A program made the translations under genes and the position numbers. Below the pieces are notes generated by a model, which was given only the letters and a program-made list of their open reading frames with translations, had not been told where the DNA came from and did not search any database. A stretch of 64,000 nt of DNA from Sporosarcina globispora (GTDB taxonomy: Bacteria > Bacillota > Bacilli > Bacillales > Cytobacillaceae): contig NZ_LGUF01000007.1 of the NCBI RefSeq assembly GCF_001274725.1, positions 4,654,430 through 4,718,429 of the forward strand, read 5' to 3'. Of the stretch, positions 20,171 through 31,400 are shown piece after piece (positions within the stretch are counted from its first letter, which is position 1; each line of letters starts with the position of its first letter).

Positions 20171-21004
20171 TTACAAACCATCCAGGCTCTTTAAAGTATT
20201 AATATGACTTCTTTGCTTCTCTAGCCCGTCGGAGAATTTCGCTGAACTCTTAATTGCTTTTTCAATAACTTTCCCTTTTGGCAGATCAGGACTGTTCCAA
20301 TTTTCATTATAATCAAGTGAAAGATATTCTGCACATTTTTGCCAATGTCCTGGTACGCTGCTGACTAATAGATAGGAATCTCCTAAATGCTCTTCTGCAG
20401 ATTCTGATAAGGAAAAGACGAGATCATCAATAAAAATAGCATCATGTATCCATTCCCTTTCACTTATCTTTACCCTTTTTCCACTCCTAAAAGCCTGATG
20501 AAAGCTAAATTCCTCTGGCTGCCATGGGCCGTAAATAACAGGCAGGTAAAAGGATGTAACCGATATACTGTTTTCTTTAAATACATCAATTGCATCTTCC
20601 AAGCGGCTGTGTGTCCTGCTCATATCTTTAAGCCACTGAATTGGGAGCAGGAACACGATTTTCACTTGAAGGTTCTTAAACTCAGCCAAATTTTTCAGAA
20701 AAAACTCCTCAATAAGCTCTTTCTCCCTTAAAGAAGCAAGCTCATTCTTTATATATAGATCATATATATCTATAAAAATTACGTCATTTTTTCGTATTTC
20801 TCTTATAGATTTGATCCATGATGAATACTTTCTTTCATAGAAATTAGCATTTCGTCCGATTTCCAGGCGTTTTTCGTGAATTAAACCTTTATCCTTTTCC
20901 TTATTGAAATGAACTCCTTCTATTTCACAGCCTTTTTCAAGAAGATGCTTGCACAGGCTGAATCCTATAAATTCGAACGTCCCTAATATAACTGCCCTGT
21001 CCAT
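20171..21004 (-). CDS. yjaV: YjaV-like degenerate NAD(P)-binding epimerase-family protein
   Basis: A 278 aa Rossmann-type protein. The N-terminal glycine motif reads GTFEFIG where active epimerases have GxxGxxG, so the middle glycine is lost. The late motif LPVIYGPWQPEE resembles the family's RPxxVYGP, but the catalytic YxxxK is not where it should be. The start is ATG 21004, with GGAGGA 7-8 nt upstream. It lies between yjaU and med as in B. subtilis. Probably a non-catalytic or divergent member; function unknown. Confidence 0.8.
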   Translation of the reverse strand: MDRAVILGTFEFIGFSLCKHLLEKGCEIEGVHFNKEKDKGLIHEKRLEIGRNANFYERKYSSWIKSIREIRKNDVIFIDIYDLYIKNELASLREKELIEEFFLKNLAEFKNLQVKIVFLLPIQWLKDMSRTHSRLEDAIDVFKENSISVTSFYLPVIYGPWQPEEFSFHQAFRSGKRVKISEREWIHDAIFIDDLVFSLSESAEEHLGDSYLLVSSVPGHWQKCAEYLSLDYNENWNSPDLPKGKVIEKAIKSSAKFSDGLEKQRSHINTLKSLDGL

Positions 21005-21086
21005 TTTCACTCCTCCTCGGAAGCATATTAATGTATACTATGCTTCAGGGGCTGTCTTTATTTCATAGTGGAATGGCAGCGGATAT

Positions 21087-21824
21087 TTATAGTACCTTTT
21101 CATACTTACTAAAGAAGCTTGTCATTTGAGAAGACATTCGCTGTTTTTTATCTGGAAGGATATAGAATACAGAGACAGGGCTATTTTCATTTTCCCATTG
21201 AATTGATCGTTTCTTTAAATATTCTGATTGCTTGTAGGCTCTACCGCCAGCCAGAACCTGAATGATTCTGACTGGGACTTTAACGCCTGAGGTGAGATTT
21301 TTTTCATGTTTGGTGAGCAGCTCTGTTACTTTATCTGTTTCAATTTCATATGAAACTGCCAGTTCTTTTAATAGTTTTTTATAAAAAAACTTATGCTCTT
21401 TTTCCTGATCGAGATGGTGCTTTAGTGAGAGAATGGGATTTATTAATACGGCTGAACGGATTAAATCGCTCATTTCATGCAATAATCTAAGGGCTACCAA
21501 TGCTCCCATGCCTTCAGCAATAATGTGGATTTTTTCATTGATAATTTCCGTACGCAGGATATGCTCATATAAGCATTGTGCCTTTTCGACAGCCCGGTTG
21601 CTTCCCCAGTGCCTGCCGTAAAGGTTGGAGTAAAAAAGAGTATAGCCATCTTCTCTAAGATTCTTAATTAATGAATATTTCCCTTCATTTTGAGTCCAAA
21701 AACTACAGTTCCTGTCAACAAAGTGCCGATCATCCCCAATAACCAGAATACCGAAACCACTTGGTTTGTTTGGGTAATGAATCATGCACCATTCTGTATC
21801 CAGCTGGAAGTTCCGGCTTTCCAT
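21087..21824 (-). CDS. yjaU: YjaU-like alpha/beta-hydrolase fold protein lacking the usual Ser
   Basis: A 245 aa soluble protein starting at ATG 21824 after AAAGGAG. The pattern IHIIAEGMGALVALRLL matches the nucleophile elbow of alpha/beta hydrolases, but the usual GxSxG reads AEGMG, so the serine is Gly. It is therefore unlikely to be a classical esterase. It lies upstream of yjaV, med and comZ in the same direction, with an 82-nt gap to yjaV. Confidence 0.75.
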   Translation of the reverse strand: MESRNFQLDTEWCMIHYPNKPSGFGILVIGDDRHFVDRNCSFWTQNEGKYSLIKNLREDGYTLFYSNLYGRHWGSNRAVEKAQCLYEHILRTEIINEKIHIIAEGMGALVALRLLHEMSDLIRSAVLINPILSLKHHLDQEKEHKFFYKKLLKELAVSYEIETDKVTELLTKHEKNLTSGVKVPVRIIQVLAGGRAYKQSEYLKKRSIQWENENSPVSVFYILPDKKQRMSSQMTSFFSKYEKVL

Positions 21825-22002
21825 TGTAAAACTCCTTTGCAAGTTTGTTCATAATAATGTATGTGAGTAAAAATAAAATGAAAGGGGGATTTGCCTAGTT
21901 TTAGACAAGTTCATCACAGAGTGAAAAGTGTAAAAATAAATTTATTTCTTTAATAGCTTATGCTAATATGAAAAGGGATTAATTATGTTAGAGGTGAAAT
22001 AG

Positions 22003-22194
22003 ATGAGATTCTTTTGGACATTCTTCTGGACTTTCCTTCTTGTTCAAATGTTAACCTACGTGGTTTCTTCAATGCTTGGAGCGCCTTATGATTTTGTAAC
22101 CGGCACCATTCTTGCGGTTGGTACAACTGTCTTAATTTTTGTTGTCGCTTCCATTATTCCTGAAGGTCCTGTTGAAAAAGAAGGCCTTCACTAA
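22003..22194 (+). CDS. yjzD: YjzD-like small membrane protein (DUF2929)
   Basis: A 63 aa protein with two hydrophobic helices (about residues 3-22 and 33-52) and the tail IIPEGPVEKEGLH, recognised as DUF2929/YjzD. ATG 22003 follows GAGGTG. It is convergent with clpB and shares its terminator. Function unknown. Confidence 0.85.
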   Translation: MRFFWTFFWTFLLVQMLTYVVSSMLGAPYDFVTGTILAVGTTVLIFVVASIIPEGPVEKEGLH

Positions 22195-22212
22195 TCTGCA
22201 GCTTATTCATGA

Positions 22213-22257
22213 AATGAAAAGAGTCATCCTGATTTGTTCAGGATGATTCTTTTCATT
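22213..22257. terminator. Bidirectional terminator between yjzD and clpB
   Basis: A 20-bp stem (22213-22232 with 22238-22257, one G-T pair), with A-rich and T-rich flanks that serve both convergent genes. Confidence 0.9.
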
Positions 22258-22263
22258 AAAGCC

Positions 22264-24861
22264 TTATTTTACTTGCAATTCAATTTTTCCGTTATCTGCG
22301 GAAATGACAATTTCACTGTAATCCTTAATTTCCCCTGCGATTATTTTGCGTGCGAGCGCTGTTTCCACATTTCTTTGAATAAAACGTTTAAGCGGCCTGG
22401 CTCCATAGACAGGATCAAACCCGTTTTCTGCAATATATTCTTTGGCATTATCTTTTATACTCAACTTAATATGCTGATCTGATAATCTTGATTGAAGCTG
22501 AGTAATTAATTTTAAGACAATTCCTTTTATTTCATTAAGAGCTAAAGGCTTAAACAGAATAATTTCATCCACTCTGTTTAAAAACTCCGGACGGAAATGG
22601 CTCCGAAGCTGTCCAAGTACATTGTCCCTGGTTTCTTCGCAAATGTTTTCTTCACCAGCAGAACGTTCCAGAAGAAAATGAGAACCAATATTGGAAGTCA
22701 TAATGATAACCGTGTTTTTAAAATCAACAGTCCTGCCCTGCGAGTCAGTGATCCTTCCGTCGTCAAGCATTTGCAGAAGGATATTGAATACTTCAGGATG
22801 AGCCTTTTCAATTTCATCGAGCAGGATGACTGAGTATGGCTTTCTTTTCACAGCTTCTGTAAGCTGACCGCCTTCCTCATATCCTACATACCCCGGAGGA
22901 GCACCAATCAATCTTGATACAGCATGTTTTTCCATATATTCGGACATATCAATTCTGATTATTTGTTCTTCACTATCGAACAGTGACTGTGCAAGTGCCT
23001 TAGCCAATTCTGTTTTTCCCACTCCGGTGGGGCCAAGGAAGATGAATGAGCCAATTGGGCGGTTTGGATCTTTTATTCCTGCCCTTGCCCTTAGGACAGC
23101 ATCTGACACTAGCTGCACCGCTTCATCCTGGCCAATCACTCTTTCATGAAGGATGCTCTCAAGACGAAGAAGCTTTTCACGTTCTCCTTCAACAAGCTTG
23201 ACCACTGGAATACCAGTCCATCTTGCAACAATCCCTGCAATCTCTTCTTCTGTAACTTCCTCTCTCAGTAACCTGTCCCCTTGATTCTGGTTAACGGTAT
23301 TCTCAAGCTCTTTCAATTCCTTGTCTAAAGAAGGAATTCGTCCATGGCGCAGTTCTGCAGCTTTATTCAAGTCATAATTATTTTCTGCTTCTTCCAGATC
23401 ACGGCGCATTTTCTCAAGCTGCTCACGCTTTTCCTGGACTTTCTGGATTCCTTCTTTTTCAAGCTGCCATTTTGCTTTCATACTATTAGCCTGATCTTTT
23501 AATTCGGCAAGCTCTTTCTGCAGGTCTGCAAGCCTCTGTTTGCTCCCTTCATCACTTTCTTTCCTTAAAGCAGCTTCCTCAATTTCAAGCTGCATGACCC
23601 TTCTTGTAACTTCATCCAATTCAGATGGCATAGAATCAATTTCCGTCCTGATCATGGCACAAGCTTCGTCAACTAAGTCAATCGCTTTATCAGGAAGGAA
23701 TCGGTCTGTAATATACCTGTCTGATAAGGTAGCGGCAGCCACTATAGCCCGATCGTGAATATTGACTCCATGATGGATTTCAAAGCGCTCTTTCAGCCCT
23801 CTAAGGATTGAGATTGTATCCTCTACATCCGGCTCTTGAACCAATACCTGCTGAAAGCGCCGTTCCAAGGCAGGGTCTTTTTCGATATATTTGCGGTGTT
23901 CCTCAAGTGTGGTAGCTCCTATACAGTGCAATTCTCCTCTGGCAAGCATAGGCTTCAGCATATTCCCTGCATCCATAGCACCTTCTGTTTTGCCGGCTCC
24001 CACAATGGTGTGAAGTTCATCAATAAAAAGAAGGATTCTGCCTTCGCTTTTTTTGACTTCACTTAATACTGCCTTCAGTCTTTCCTCAAATTCTCCCCGG
24101 AACTTAGCCCCGGCAATTAAAGCGCTCATATCAAGGGCGAAAATGGTTTTATCCTTGAGGCCTTCAGGAACATCCTTGCGCACAATCCTTTGTGCCAGTC
24201 CTTCAACAATGGCCGTTTTGCCTACCCCAGGTTCGCCTATCAAAACTGGATTGTTTTTGGTTTTTCTTGAAAGAATGCGAATGACATGCCTGATTTCGCT
24301 ATCCCGGCCAATAACAGGATCAACTTTTCCCTGTTTAACCTCCGCTACAAGATCACGTCCATACTTCTTTAAAGCCTCATATGTTGATTCCGGATTTTGC
24401 GATATCACCCTCTGATTCCCCCTAATCTCTTTAATCGCCTGCTCCACATCATCTTTATTGATTCCGTTTGACTTTAAAGCTTCAGCCGTTTCGGTTTCCC
24501 CTGCAGCAGCAGCCATGAAAACATGCTCTACTGACATGAATTCATCCTGATAGAACTTCATATAATTTTCTGCATCTGCCAGAAGACGCTGCAGTTTACC
24601 GGTTATATACAATTTCCTTTGTTCGGTACCTGAACCTGATACCTGAGGTTTTTTCCGCAAGTCTTCCTCCATTTTATTTATAAAAAATTCAGCAGGCATC
24701 TGCACTTTTGTCAGTATGGATGAAATAAGACTGTTTTCCTGCTCCATAAAAGCGAGCAATAAATGGGCTTCATCCACCTCCTGATGCTGCTCGCGTATAG
24801 CAAGTGACTGGGCGTTCAATAACCCTTCCTGAAGCCGCTCTGTCATTCGATTTAAATCCAT
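22264..24861 (-). CDS. clpB: ATP-dependent disaggregase ClpB
   Basis: Hsp100 chaperone that works with DnaK to pull proteins out of aggregates. The 865 aa protein has an N-domain (1-150), NBD1 with Walker A GEPGVGKT, a long coiled-coil M-domain (about 410-525, rich in [18 protein letters not shown] heptads), NBD2 with Walker A GPTGVGKT, and a C-terminal D2-small domain. The coiled-coil M-domain and the absence of a ClpP-binding loop I could recognise favour ClpB over ClpC. A CtsR operator overlaps the 5' leader. B. subtilis lacks clpB; related Bacillus species carry it near this locus. Confidence 0.96.
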   Translation of the reverse strand: MDLNRMTERLQEGLLNAQSLAIREQHQEVDEAHLLLAFMEQENSLISSILTKVQMPAEFFINKMEEDLRKKPQVSGSGTEQRKLYITGKLQRLLADAENYMKFYQDEFMSVEHVFMAAAAGETETAEALKSNGINKDDVEQAIKEIRGNQRVISQNPESTYEALKKYGRDLVAEVKQGKVDPVIGRDSEIRHVIRILSRKTKNNPVLIGEPGVGKTAIVEGLAQRIVRKDVPEGLKDKTIFALDMSALIAGAKFRGEFEERLKAVLSEVKKSEGRILLFIDELHTIVGAGKTEGAMDAGNMLKPMLARGELHCIGATTLEEHRKYIEKDPALERRFQQVLVQEPDVEDTISILRGLKERFEIHHGVNIHDRAIVAAATLSDRYITDRFLPDKAIDLVDEACAMIRTEIDSMPSELDEVTRRVMQLEIEEAALRKESDEGSKQRLADLQKELAELKDQANSMKAKWQLEKEGIQKVQEKREQLEKMRRDLEEAENNYDLNKAAELRHGRIPSLDKELKELENTVNQNQGDRLLREEVTEEEIAGIVARWTGIPVVKLVEGEREKLLRLESILHERVIGQDEAVQLVSDAVLRARAGIKDPNRPIGSFIFLGPTGVGKTELAKALAQSLFDSEEQIIRIDMSEYMEKHAVSRLIGAPPGYVGYEEGGQLTEAVKRKPYSVILLDEIEKAHPEVFNILLQMLDDGRITDSQGRTVDFKNTVIIMTSNIGSHFLLERSAGEENICEETRDNVLGQLRSHFRPEFLNRVDEIILFKPLALNEIKGIVLKLITQLQSRLSDQHIKLSIKDNAKEYIAENGFDPVYGARPLKRFIQRNVETALARKIIAGEIKDYSEIVISADNGKIELQVK

Positions 24862-24877
24862 TATGCACCCTCTCCTA

Positions 24878-24910
24878 TTTGACCTTTTTTGACCTTTTAA
24901 TTTTATTATA
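24878..24910 (-). promoter_or_regulatory. CtsR operator and -10 box of clpB
   Basis: On the minus strand the tandem heptad GGTCAAAAAAGGTCAAA (24878-24894) fits the CtsR consensus GGTCAAA-NAN-RGTCAAA exactly. A TATAAT box at 24905-24910 lies just upstream, so bound CtsR would cover the transcription start. Heat shock should relieve repression. Confidence 0.92.
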
Positions 24911-24954
24911 ATCCAATCTTTTCATATGTAAAGTTATCAGCAGGTTTCATTACT

Positions 24955-24982
24955 TTAAAAAGCCACCCGCGTTGGATGGCTT
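24955..24982 (-). terminator. Terminator of yjzC
   Basis: In minus-strand RNA AAGCCATCC pairs with GGGTGGCTT (one wobble) and is followed by TTTT. Confidence 0.75.
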
Positions 24983-25024
24983 ATTTTTATGCTAATTCCC
25001 CATCTTTTTAATAAATAATCAGAA

Positions 25025-25204
25025 TCAAGGCTTTCTTTTATACGTCCAAACCCGGTTATGATTGGATGTTTCCGGAAATTGGTCTCCAGCTCTCATTTTA
25101 AGCATCTGCGGATTATTGACGTTACTTCCAGTTTCGCCAATTTCTATATAAATTCCATTATTCGGCGCTTTCTTGCCAGGCTTAAATTGTCTGTTTTGCC
25201 CCAT
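25025..25204 (-). CDS. yjzC: YjzC-like small basic protein
   Basis: A 59 aa protein beginning MGQNRQFKPGKKAPNNG, recognised as the YjzC family. ATG 25204 is chosen because GGAGGT lies 5-8 nt upstream; the longer in-frame extension has no ribosome site. It carries a GxxAPxxGxYxEIGE-type motif (KKAPNNGIYIEIGETG) and a basic tail. Function unknown. It has its own terminator. Confidence 0.85.
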   Translation of the reverse strand: MGQNRQFKPGKKAPNNGIYIEIGETGSNVNNPQMLKMRAGDQFPETSNHNRVWTYKRKP

Positions 25205-25362
25205 GCTGAATACCTCCTTTAATCGTAAATCACTTATTATTATCTCCACTCTTACATCTCTCATGAGGGAAACTATTGGCATCGCATTAAAAATGAGCGA
25301 ATGGATATTACTTTACTCTGCTGTGATTATTATAGTTAAATGAGGAGGTATGGGATTACATA

Positions 25363-26190
25363 ATGGAGGATTTACTTGTGGCTGATTTTATAACATTGCT
25401 TAAATATTTGTTTTTAGGACTATTTCAGGGCTTTACAGAGCCTATTCCAATTTCATCGAGCGGGCATCTTGAGATTGCCCAGCATTTTTTCGACCTTGAT
25501 ATCAAAGGGCTAAGCTTTGCCCTTCTTGTAAATACAGCATCATTATTAGCAGTTCTTCTTATATACAGGGAAGATATCATGAGACTGATCCGTAATGGCC
25601 TTGCATACATTACAGTCAAAGATAAACAGGCAGAATCAGACTTTCGGTTTATCATTTACTTAATTATCGGGACCATTCCTGCCGGTGTTGTTGGCATTTT
25701 GTTCGAGGATTTTATTGATGAGCACCTTGCTAATATAAAGACAGTGGGGATCACTCTTATCGTAACGGGACTTGCGTTATGGCTGATCCGTAATATGCGT
25801 GGACGAAAAAGTGATGCTGAATTATCTTATAAGGATGCAATCATAGTAGGTCTTGCCCAGGCTGTTGCCCTGATACCCGGAATCAGCCGTTCCGGTGCTA
25901 CCATTGTAGCCGCAATGGGTTTGGGGATGAAACAGGAAACAGCTTTAAGGTTTTCATTCCTTTTATATATACCTGTAAGTGTCGGCGGAATGATCCTGGG
26001 TTTTAACGACATATTAACGGATCCTAATTTAACTGAATATGCTTTGCCTTATACCATTGCGTTTTTTGCCTCACTGGTTGCATCTTACTTCTCACTGAAA
26101 TGGTTTATGAATATTATGGCTAAAGGGAACTTGAAGTATTTTGCCATTTACTGTTTTATTGTTGGACCGCTTGTTTATTTCCTATCTTAA
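25363..26190 (+). CDS. UppP/BacA-like undecaprenyl-diphosphate phosphatase family protein
   Basis: A 275 aa polytopic membrane protein with both family motifs: [15 protein letters not shown] near residues 25-39 and [10 protein letters not shown] near 169-178. Family members recycle undecaprenyl diphosphate at the membrane. The first of the two conserved glutamates in the family motif (EGxTE) is Gln here, while the second Glu remains, so activity may differ from BacA. ATG 25363 follows AGGAGG with a longish spacer; GTG 25378 is a weaker alternative. It is convergent with argF and shares its terminator. Confidence 0.85.
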   Translation: MEDLLVADFITLLKYLFLGLFQGFTEPIPISSSGHLEIAQHFFDLDIKGLSFALLVNTASLLAVLLIYREDIMRLIRNGLAYITVKDKQAESDFRFIIYLIIGTIPAGVVGILFEDFIDEHLANIKTVGITLIVTGLALWLIRNMRGRKSDAELSYKDAIIVGLAQAVALIPGISRSGATIVAAMGLGMKQETALRFSFLLYIPVSVGGMILGFNDILTDPNLTEYALPYTIAFFASLVASYFSLKWFMNIMAKGNLKYFAIYCFIVGPLVYFLS

Positions 26191-26228
26191 TGAAAAAGCC
26201 TTCTCATCGTTGAGAAGGCTTTTTCATT
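26189..26228. terminator. Bidirectional terminator between uppP-like gene and argF
   Basis: An 18-bp perfect stem (26189-26206 with 26211-26228) around TCGT, with an A-tract and a T-tract on either side. Confidence 0.92.
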
Positions 26229-27183
26229 ATAATATCTCGGAAAGAATGGCTTTTTGAACATGAAGTCTATTCCCTGCCTGCTGAAAGACAGCAGAATTGT
26301 TTCCATCAATTACTTCTGCAGTAACTTCCTCACCGCGATGGGCAGGCAGGCAATGCAAAAAGATGTAATCTTTTTTGGCATTTTGGACAAGATATTCATT
26401 AACCTGATAGTCAGCAAAGTCCGTCAGTCTCTTTTCATTCTCTGCTTCCTGGCCCATGCTCGTCCAGACATCTGTATAGATGGCATCGGCGTTAACAACT
26501 GCTTCCTCAGGGTTAGATGTTACAATTACCTTTGAACCGTTTTCTCCGGCAAACTCTTGTGATAGCTGAAGAACTGATTTATCCGGCTCATACCCTTCAG
26601 GACATGCAATCGTGATATTTACTCCCATCTTGGCAGAAGCAATCATTAAAGAATGGGCTACATTATTGCCATCACCTACATATACAAGGTTTTGGCCTTT
26701 TAACTCCCCATTTATCTCTTCGATTGTAAGAAGGTCTGCGAGAGCCTGGCAAGGATGATAAAGGTCCGTCAAACCGTTAATAACCGGAATGGCTGCATGA
26801 TAAGCCAGTTCCTGGATCTTCTCATGTGAGAATGTGCGGATCATAATGGCATCGACATACTGAGAAAGCACTTTAGCTGTATCCGCAATGCTTTCTCCTC
26901 TTCCAAGCTGAAGATCCTGGCTGTTTAAATAAAGGGCGTGCCCCCCAAGCTGAAGCATTCCTGCTTCAAACGATACTCTTGTACGAGTAGACGATTTTTC
27001 AAAAATCATGCCAAGAATTTTGCCCTTGAGGATGGAAGTCTCTGCACCCTGCAGATGAGCTTCTTTTAATAGTTTTGCTTTTTCCAGCAGCCCCTTAATT
27101 TCCTCTGGTGAAAAGTCTGCAAGTGTCAGAAAATCCTTTCCTTTAATATTTAAACTTTTAGCAGCGGCCTGAATTGAAATCAT
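26227..27183 (-). CDS. argF: Ornithine carbamoyltransferase
   Basis: Joins carbamoyl phosphate and ornithine to citrulline. The 318 aa frame has the carbamoyl-phosphate site [17 protein letters not shown], and the ornithine motif [11 protein letters not shown]. The start is ATG 27183, which overlaps the carB stop as ATGA; the longer in-frame extension lies inside carB. It is the last gene of the argCJBD-carAB-argF operon. Confidence 0.97.
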   Translation of the reverse strand: MISIQAAAKSLNIKGKDFLTLADFSPEEIKGLLEKAKLLKEAHLQGAETSILKGKILGMIFEKSSTRTRVSFEAGMLQLGGHALYLNSQDLQLGRGESIADTAKVLSQYVDAIMIRTFSHEKIQELAYHAAIPVINGLTDLYHPCQALADLLTIEEINGELKGQNLVYVGDGNNVAHSLMIASAKMGVNITIACPEGYEPDKSVLQLSQEFAGENGSKVIVTSNPEEAVVNADAIYTDVWTSMGQEAENEKRLTDFADYQVNEYLVQNAKKDYIFLHCLPAHRGEEVTAEVIDGNNSAVFQQAGNRLHVQKAILSEIL

Positions 27184-30100
27184 AAGACGCTCACTTCCTT
27201 CTCTCCAGTTTGATTTTTTATGCCATGCCAATCTTCTATGGATTTAACATCCCACTCACCTACTGACATTGAATTTAATAATGCAATAAGTGTTTCCTGT
27301 TCACTGAAAGTCAAAATTCTGTTTTTTGTTCCCATTTCCCTCATTTTTTTATCTTCTTCATTCATGCCAGGATTATATAAAGCGAAGGTTTCATCCGCAC
27401 TCCAGTCCATATTATCTTGAGTCAGAAACACAGGCTCAACTTTAGCTTGATTAAAATAAGGAATTAATTCTTCTGATTTTGGAGCGTTTGCTATTACGAC
27501 ACATTTGCCTTTGACACCATTTAAACCAGCATGGAAAGACTTCCTGATTGCTTCCTCATAATTTTGTGCCAGTGAAATGCCCTCACCAGTTGATTTCATT
27601 TCAGGACCCACTTTGCTGTCCAATCCCTTTAAAGCATAATTTGAGAAAACCGGGAATTTCACACAAACAAATGGAAGTTTCTCAGCAGCTGGAATTTCAT
27701 CTTTCGACAAATTATATTTCCCAAGCAATATTTTTGTCGCTACCTCTACCAGCTGCACGCCTGTGACCTTGCTGATAATAGGTACTGTTCTGCTCGCACG
27801 TGGATTTATTTCAAGAATAAATACCTCTTCTCCATTAACGATATACTGAATATTCATGAGTCCTTTATACTGGAGCTTTTGCACAATTGCTTTTGCATAG
27901 GCAAGCATTTTATTCTGGATATTAACTGAAAGATTTTGCGGCGGGAGAACAGACATGCTGTCACCCGAATGCACTCCTGTTTTCTCGATATGCTCCATTA
28001 TTGCCGGTGCACAGATATGTTTTCCGTCTGCTGCCAGATCAAGCTCAGCTTCTGAAGCATGCACGAATTGATCAATTAAAATCGGATAAGGGACCTCACC
28101 CTTATTTAAATAACGCTCCAGCTCAGCAGCTGAGGAAATACGTTCCATCCCTCTGCCGCCTATAACATAGGAAGGGCGGACCAGAATCGGGAATCTTATT
28201 TTTTCTGCTGCTTCTTTGAGCTCGGCTTCTGAGTAGACAACATCTCCGTTTATTCTCGGGATTTTCAAATCATCCAATAGCTGATAAAAAAGCTTCCGAT
28301 CTTCTAATGCATCAATGGTTTTTGAGTTTGTTCCCAGAAGGGTAACTCCACACTCTTCAAGTTCAGATGCCAAATTCAGAGCTGTTTGGCCTCCAAGCTG
28401 CACAATGACTTCGGATATCCCTTCGGCTTCAATTACATTTAAAATATCTTCAAGGATAAGCGGTTCAAAATATAGCCTGTCAGCAGTTGTATAGTCCGTA
28501 CTTACCGTTTCAGGGTTATTATTAATCATGATTGTCTCAACGCCTTCATCTTTCAGAGCAAACACTCCCTGAACGGAGCAATAATCAAATTCAATGCCCT
28601 GCCCAATTCTAATGGGGCCGCTTCCGATAATCAGGACTTTCCTCTTATCACTCTTCACTTGTTCATTTTCGCCAAAATAACTGGAGTAATAATAATTAGA
28701 TTGTGCTTCAAATTCAGCAGCGCATGTGTCAACCATTTTATAGGCTGGAAGAATGCCAGCCTTTTTGCGTTTGTCCCTGATTGCTTTCTCCGTAACTTTC
28801 CATTCCAATGCAAGAAACTTATCACTGAAGCCTTTTTCCTTAAAAAGCTGCAGCTCTTCTTTTGTTGCTTCATCAAGTGTTAAGGCAGAAATTTGTTTTT
28901 CCAGTTTTACCATTTCACTGAGTATATTGAGATAGAAATAATCTATTTTCGTGATAGATTGTAAAGCTTCTATTGAGTAATTTCTCCGGAGTAATTCAAT
29001 CACTGTAAAAAATCTTTCATCAGTCTGCTTTAATAGCAATTCCTCAAGTGAGGCCATCGATTTAGCTGATAAGTCAGGTGATTTCAAATCATTTCCCTTC
29101 ACTTCAAGTGAATGGATTGCCTTTAAGAGAGCCCGTTCCAGATTCCGGTCAATGCCCATTACTTCTCCGGTTGCTTTCATTTGCGTTCCGAGTTTGCGGT
29201 CTGCAGAAGGAAATTTATCAAAAGGCCACTTTGGAAACTTAACGATGACATAATCCAGAGCTGGTTCAAAGCTTGCGAATGTGTCTCCTGTTACAGGGTT
29301 GATAATCTCGGATAAGGTATACCCGACTGCAAGCTTTGCAGCCATTCTTGCAATTGGATACCCTGTTGCTTTGGAAGCAAGAGCAGATGACCTGCTGACT
29401 CTGGGATTAACTTCAATCAAGTAATAATTCTTACTATGCGGATCAAGGGCAAACTGAATGTTGCACCCTCCAATAATGCCAAGCTCTGAAATGATCTTAA
29501 TTGATGCTGATCTCAGCATCTGATACTCATCATCTGTTAAGGTTTGTGAAGGGGCAACAACAATTGAGTCACCGGTATGAACCCCTACAGGATCAATATT
29601 TTCCATATTGCAAATAGTGATACACGTATTCTGTGAATCCCGCATGACCTCGTATTCTACTTCCTTAAATCCTGCTATGCTTTTTTCAACCAGGCATTGG
29701 CTGATCGCACTCTCTTTTAAGCCGCCCTGCACCAGAGACGTCAGTTCAACAAAGTCTCGTGCTATGCCTCCGCCTGTTCCGCCCAGAGTATAAGCTGGAC
29801 GCACGATAATAGGGAATCCAATTTCATGGGCAAATTGTATGGCTTCTTCCACTTCATGGACAATGATGCTTTCAGGAACAGGTTCGTTAAGCTCGTTCAT
29901 CAGCTTACGAAAAGCTTCCCGGTCTTCACCTTTTTTGATGGATTCAATACTGCTGCCCAAAAGCTTCACTCCATAACGTTCAAGCACTCCTGACTCACTC
30001 AGTTTAAATGCAAGATTTAATCCTGTCTGGCCTCCCAGTGTAGCAAGCAGGCCATCGGGACGTTCTTTCTTTATAATCTTCTCAAGGCTGTCAGCTGTCA

Positions 30101-30305
30101 TCGGCTCAAAGTAGACTTTGTCAGCAAAAGCTTTGTCAGACATGATGGTAGCAGGATTGTTATTAACGAGGATAACTTTATAACCTTCTTCCTTTAATGC
30201 AGCGCAAGCCTGTGTGCCTGCGTAATCAAATTCTGCTGCCTGCCCGATGACAATCGGGCCGGAGCCGATTACTAATATGGATTGGATACTGGTGTCTTTA
30301 GGCAT
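27180..30305 (-). CDS. carB: Carbamoyl-phosphate synthase large subunit (arginine type)
   Basis: Makes carbamoyl phosphate from bicarbonate, ammonia and two ATP. The 1041 aa protein has two homologous ATP-grasp halves ([20 protein letters not shown] near the start; [19 protein letters not shown] near 550), an oligomerisation region between them, and a short C-terminal allosteric domain. Its length, close to that of the B. subtilis arginine enzyme, and its place in the arg operon make it arginine-specific rather than pyrimidine-specific. ATG 30305 overlaps the carA end by 8 nt. Confidence 0.96.
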   Translation of the reverse strand: MPKDTSIQSILVIGSGPIVIGQAAEFDYAGTQACAALKEEGYKVILVNNNPATIMSDKAFADKVYFEPMTADSLEKIIKKERPDGLLATLGGQTGLNLAFKLSESGVLERYGVKLLGSSIESIKKGEDREAFRKLMNELNEPVPESIIVHEVEEAIQFAHEIGFPIIVRPAYTLGGTGGGIARDFVELTSLVQGGLKESAISQCLVEKSIAGFKEVEYEVMRDSQNTCITICNMENIDPVGVHTGDSIVVAPSQTLTDDEYQMLRSASIKIISELGIIGGCNIQFALDPHSKNYYLIEVNPRVSRSSALASKATGYPIARMAAKLAVGYTLSEIINPVTGDTFASFEPALDYVIVKFPKWPFDKFPSADRKLGTQMKATGEVMGIDRNLERALLKAIHSLEVKGNDLKSPDLSAKSMASLEELLLKQTDERFFTVIELLRRNYSIEALQSITKIDYFYLNILSEMVKLEKQISALTLDEATKEELQLFKEKGFSDKFLALEWKVTEKAIRDKRKKAGILPAYKMVDTCAAEFEAQSNYYYSSYFGENEQVKSDKRKVLIIGSGPIRIGQGIEFDYCSVQGVFALKDEGVETIMINNNPETVSTDYTTADRLYFEPLILEDILNVIEAEGISEVIVQLGGQTALNLASELEECGVTLLGTNSKTIDALEDRKLFYQLLDDLKIPRINGDVVYSEAELKEAAEKIRFPILVRPSYVIGGRGMERISSAAELERYLNKGEVPYPILIDQFVHASEAELDLAADGKHICAPAIMEHIEKTGVHSGDSMSVLPPQNLSVNIQNKMLAYAKAIVQKLQYKGLMNIQYIVNGEEVFILEINPRASRTVPIISKVTGVQLVEVATKILLGKYNLSKDEIPAAEKLPFVCVKFPVFSNYALKGLDSKVGPEMKSTGEGISLAQNYEEAIRKSFHAGLNGVKGKCVVIANAPKSEELIPYFNQAKVEPVFLTQDNMDWSADETFALYNPGMNEEDKKMREMGTKNRILTFSEQETLIALLNSMSVGEWDVKSIEDWHGIKNQTGEKEVSVL

Positions 30306-31377
30306 AAGCAAAAACTCTCCTATTCTCCTCTTGAATCATGTTCATAAACTCATCAAAAATATAATCACCATCTGCAGGTCCCGGATGGGCTTCCGGATGG
30401 AATTGCACCGTATGGATTGGCAGAACCTTATGCATTAGTCCCTCAATTGACTGGTCATGCAAGTTTACATAGCGGGTTTTAAACTCTGTATCTTTTATGC
30501 TTTCTTCATCAACCACATAGCTGTGATTTTGTGATGACATAAAGACTGTGCCTTTCTTCATATCTGCAATCGGATGGTTGGCACCTCTGTGGCCAAAAGA
30601 TAGTTTCTTTGTGTTGCCGCCAAATGCTAAAGCAGCCAGCTGGTGGCCAAGGCAAATTCCCAATGCAGGATACAGCTCCAGCACCTTTTTTAATTCCGGG
30701 AGGATGCTTTTTAATTCTTTTGGGTCTCCAGGCCCGTTTGAAAGCACCACACCGTTTGGATTTAATTTTTTTATCTGTTCAAAGTTTGTATTATAAGGAA
30801 CAGATGTAACCCTGCACTCTCTTTTCAGCAAGGAATCCACAATTGATTTTTTTGCGCCAAAATCAATGACAACTATATGAATGCTGCCATCTCCAAAGCT
30901 CTCCATAGTTTGGGAAGATACTTTACAAACTTTTTCATCCTTTGGCAGGAGCAATCCGGTGCCTACAGTTTCCGAAGATGACATTTTTGCCGGCATACTG
31001 CCTTCAGAACGGATTTTCTTTACTATGGCGCGGGTATCCATATGCCCTAATAATGGAATGTTCCACTTCTGAAGGTATTCCTGAAGTGAATAGGCCGATT
31101 TGTAATGTGAAGGGTTCCTGCTTCCTTCATAAACAATTACCCCGGCCACATGTGGTTTCTTGCTCTCAAAATCGGACTCATTTATCCCATAATTTCCGAT
31201 TAAAGGATACGTAAATACAATAATTTGGTCTTTATATGAAGGATCTGTTAATACTTCCTGGTAGCCAGTCATTCCTGTAAAAAAGACAATTTCTCCTTCT
31301 ATATCCTTATCAGGCTGATCCGTCAGCCATTCGCCCTTATAGGAATGTCCGCTCTTTAAATGAAGGTAACCTTCCAT
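30298..31377 (-). CDS. carA: Carbamoyl-phosphate synthase small subunit (arginine type)
   Basis: Glutamine amidotransferase that feeds ammonia to CarB. The 359 aa protein has an N-terminal carA domain and a class I GATase domain with the nucleophile in GICLGHQLAALAFGG and the His/Glu pair in QFHPEAHPGP. I start it at ATG 31377, with GAGGTG 6 nt upstream; a TTG three codons earlier overlaps that site. An ARG-box-like sequence lies in the 77-nt gap after argD. Confidence 0.95.
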   Translation of the reverse strand: MEGYLHLKSGHSYKGEWLTDQPDKDIEGEIVFFTGMTGYQEVLTDPSYKDQIIVFTYPLIGNYGINESDFESKKPHVAGVIVYEGSRNPSHYKSAYSLQEYLQKWNIPLLGHMDTRAIVKKIRSEGSMPAKMSSSETVGTGLLLPKDEKVCKVSSQTMESFGDGSIHIVVIDFGAKKSIVDSLLKRECRVTSVPYNTNFEQIKKLNPNGVVLSNGPGDPKELKSILPELKKVLELYPALGICLGHQLAALAFGGNTKKLSFGHRGANHPIADMKKGTVFMSSQNHSYVVDEESIKDTEFKTRYVNLHDQSIEGLMHKVLPIHTVQFHPEAHPGPADGDYIFDEFMNMIQEENRRVFAYA

Positions 31378-31400
31378 TATCAACACCTCAAAACTGTCTG

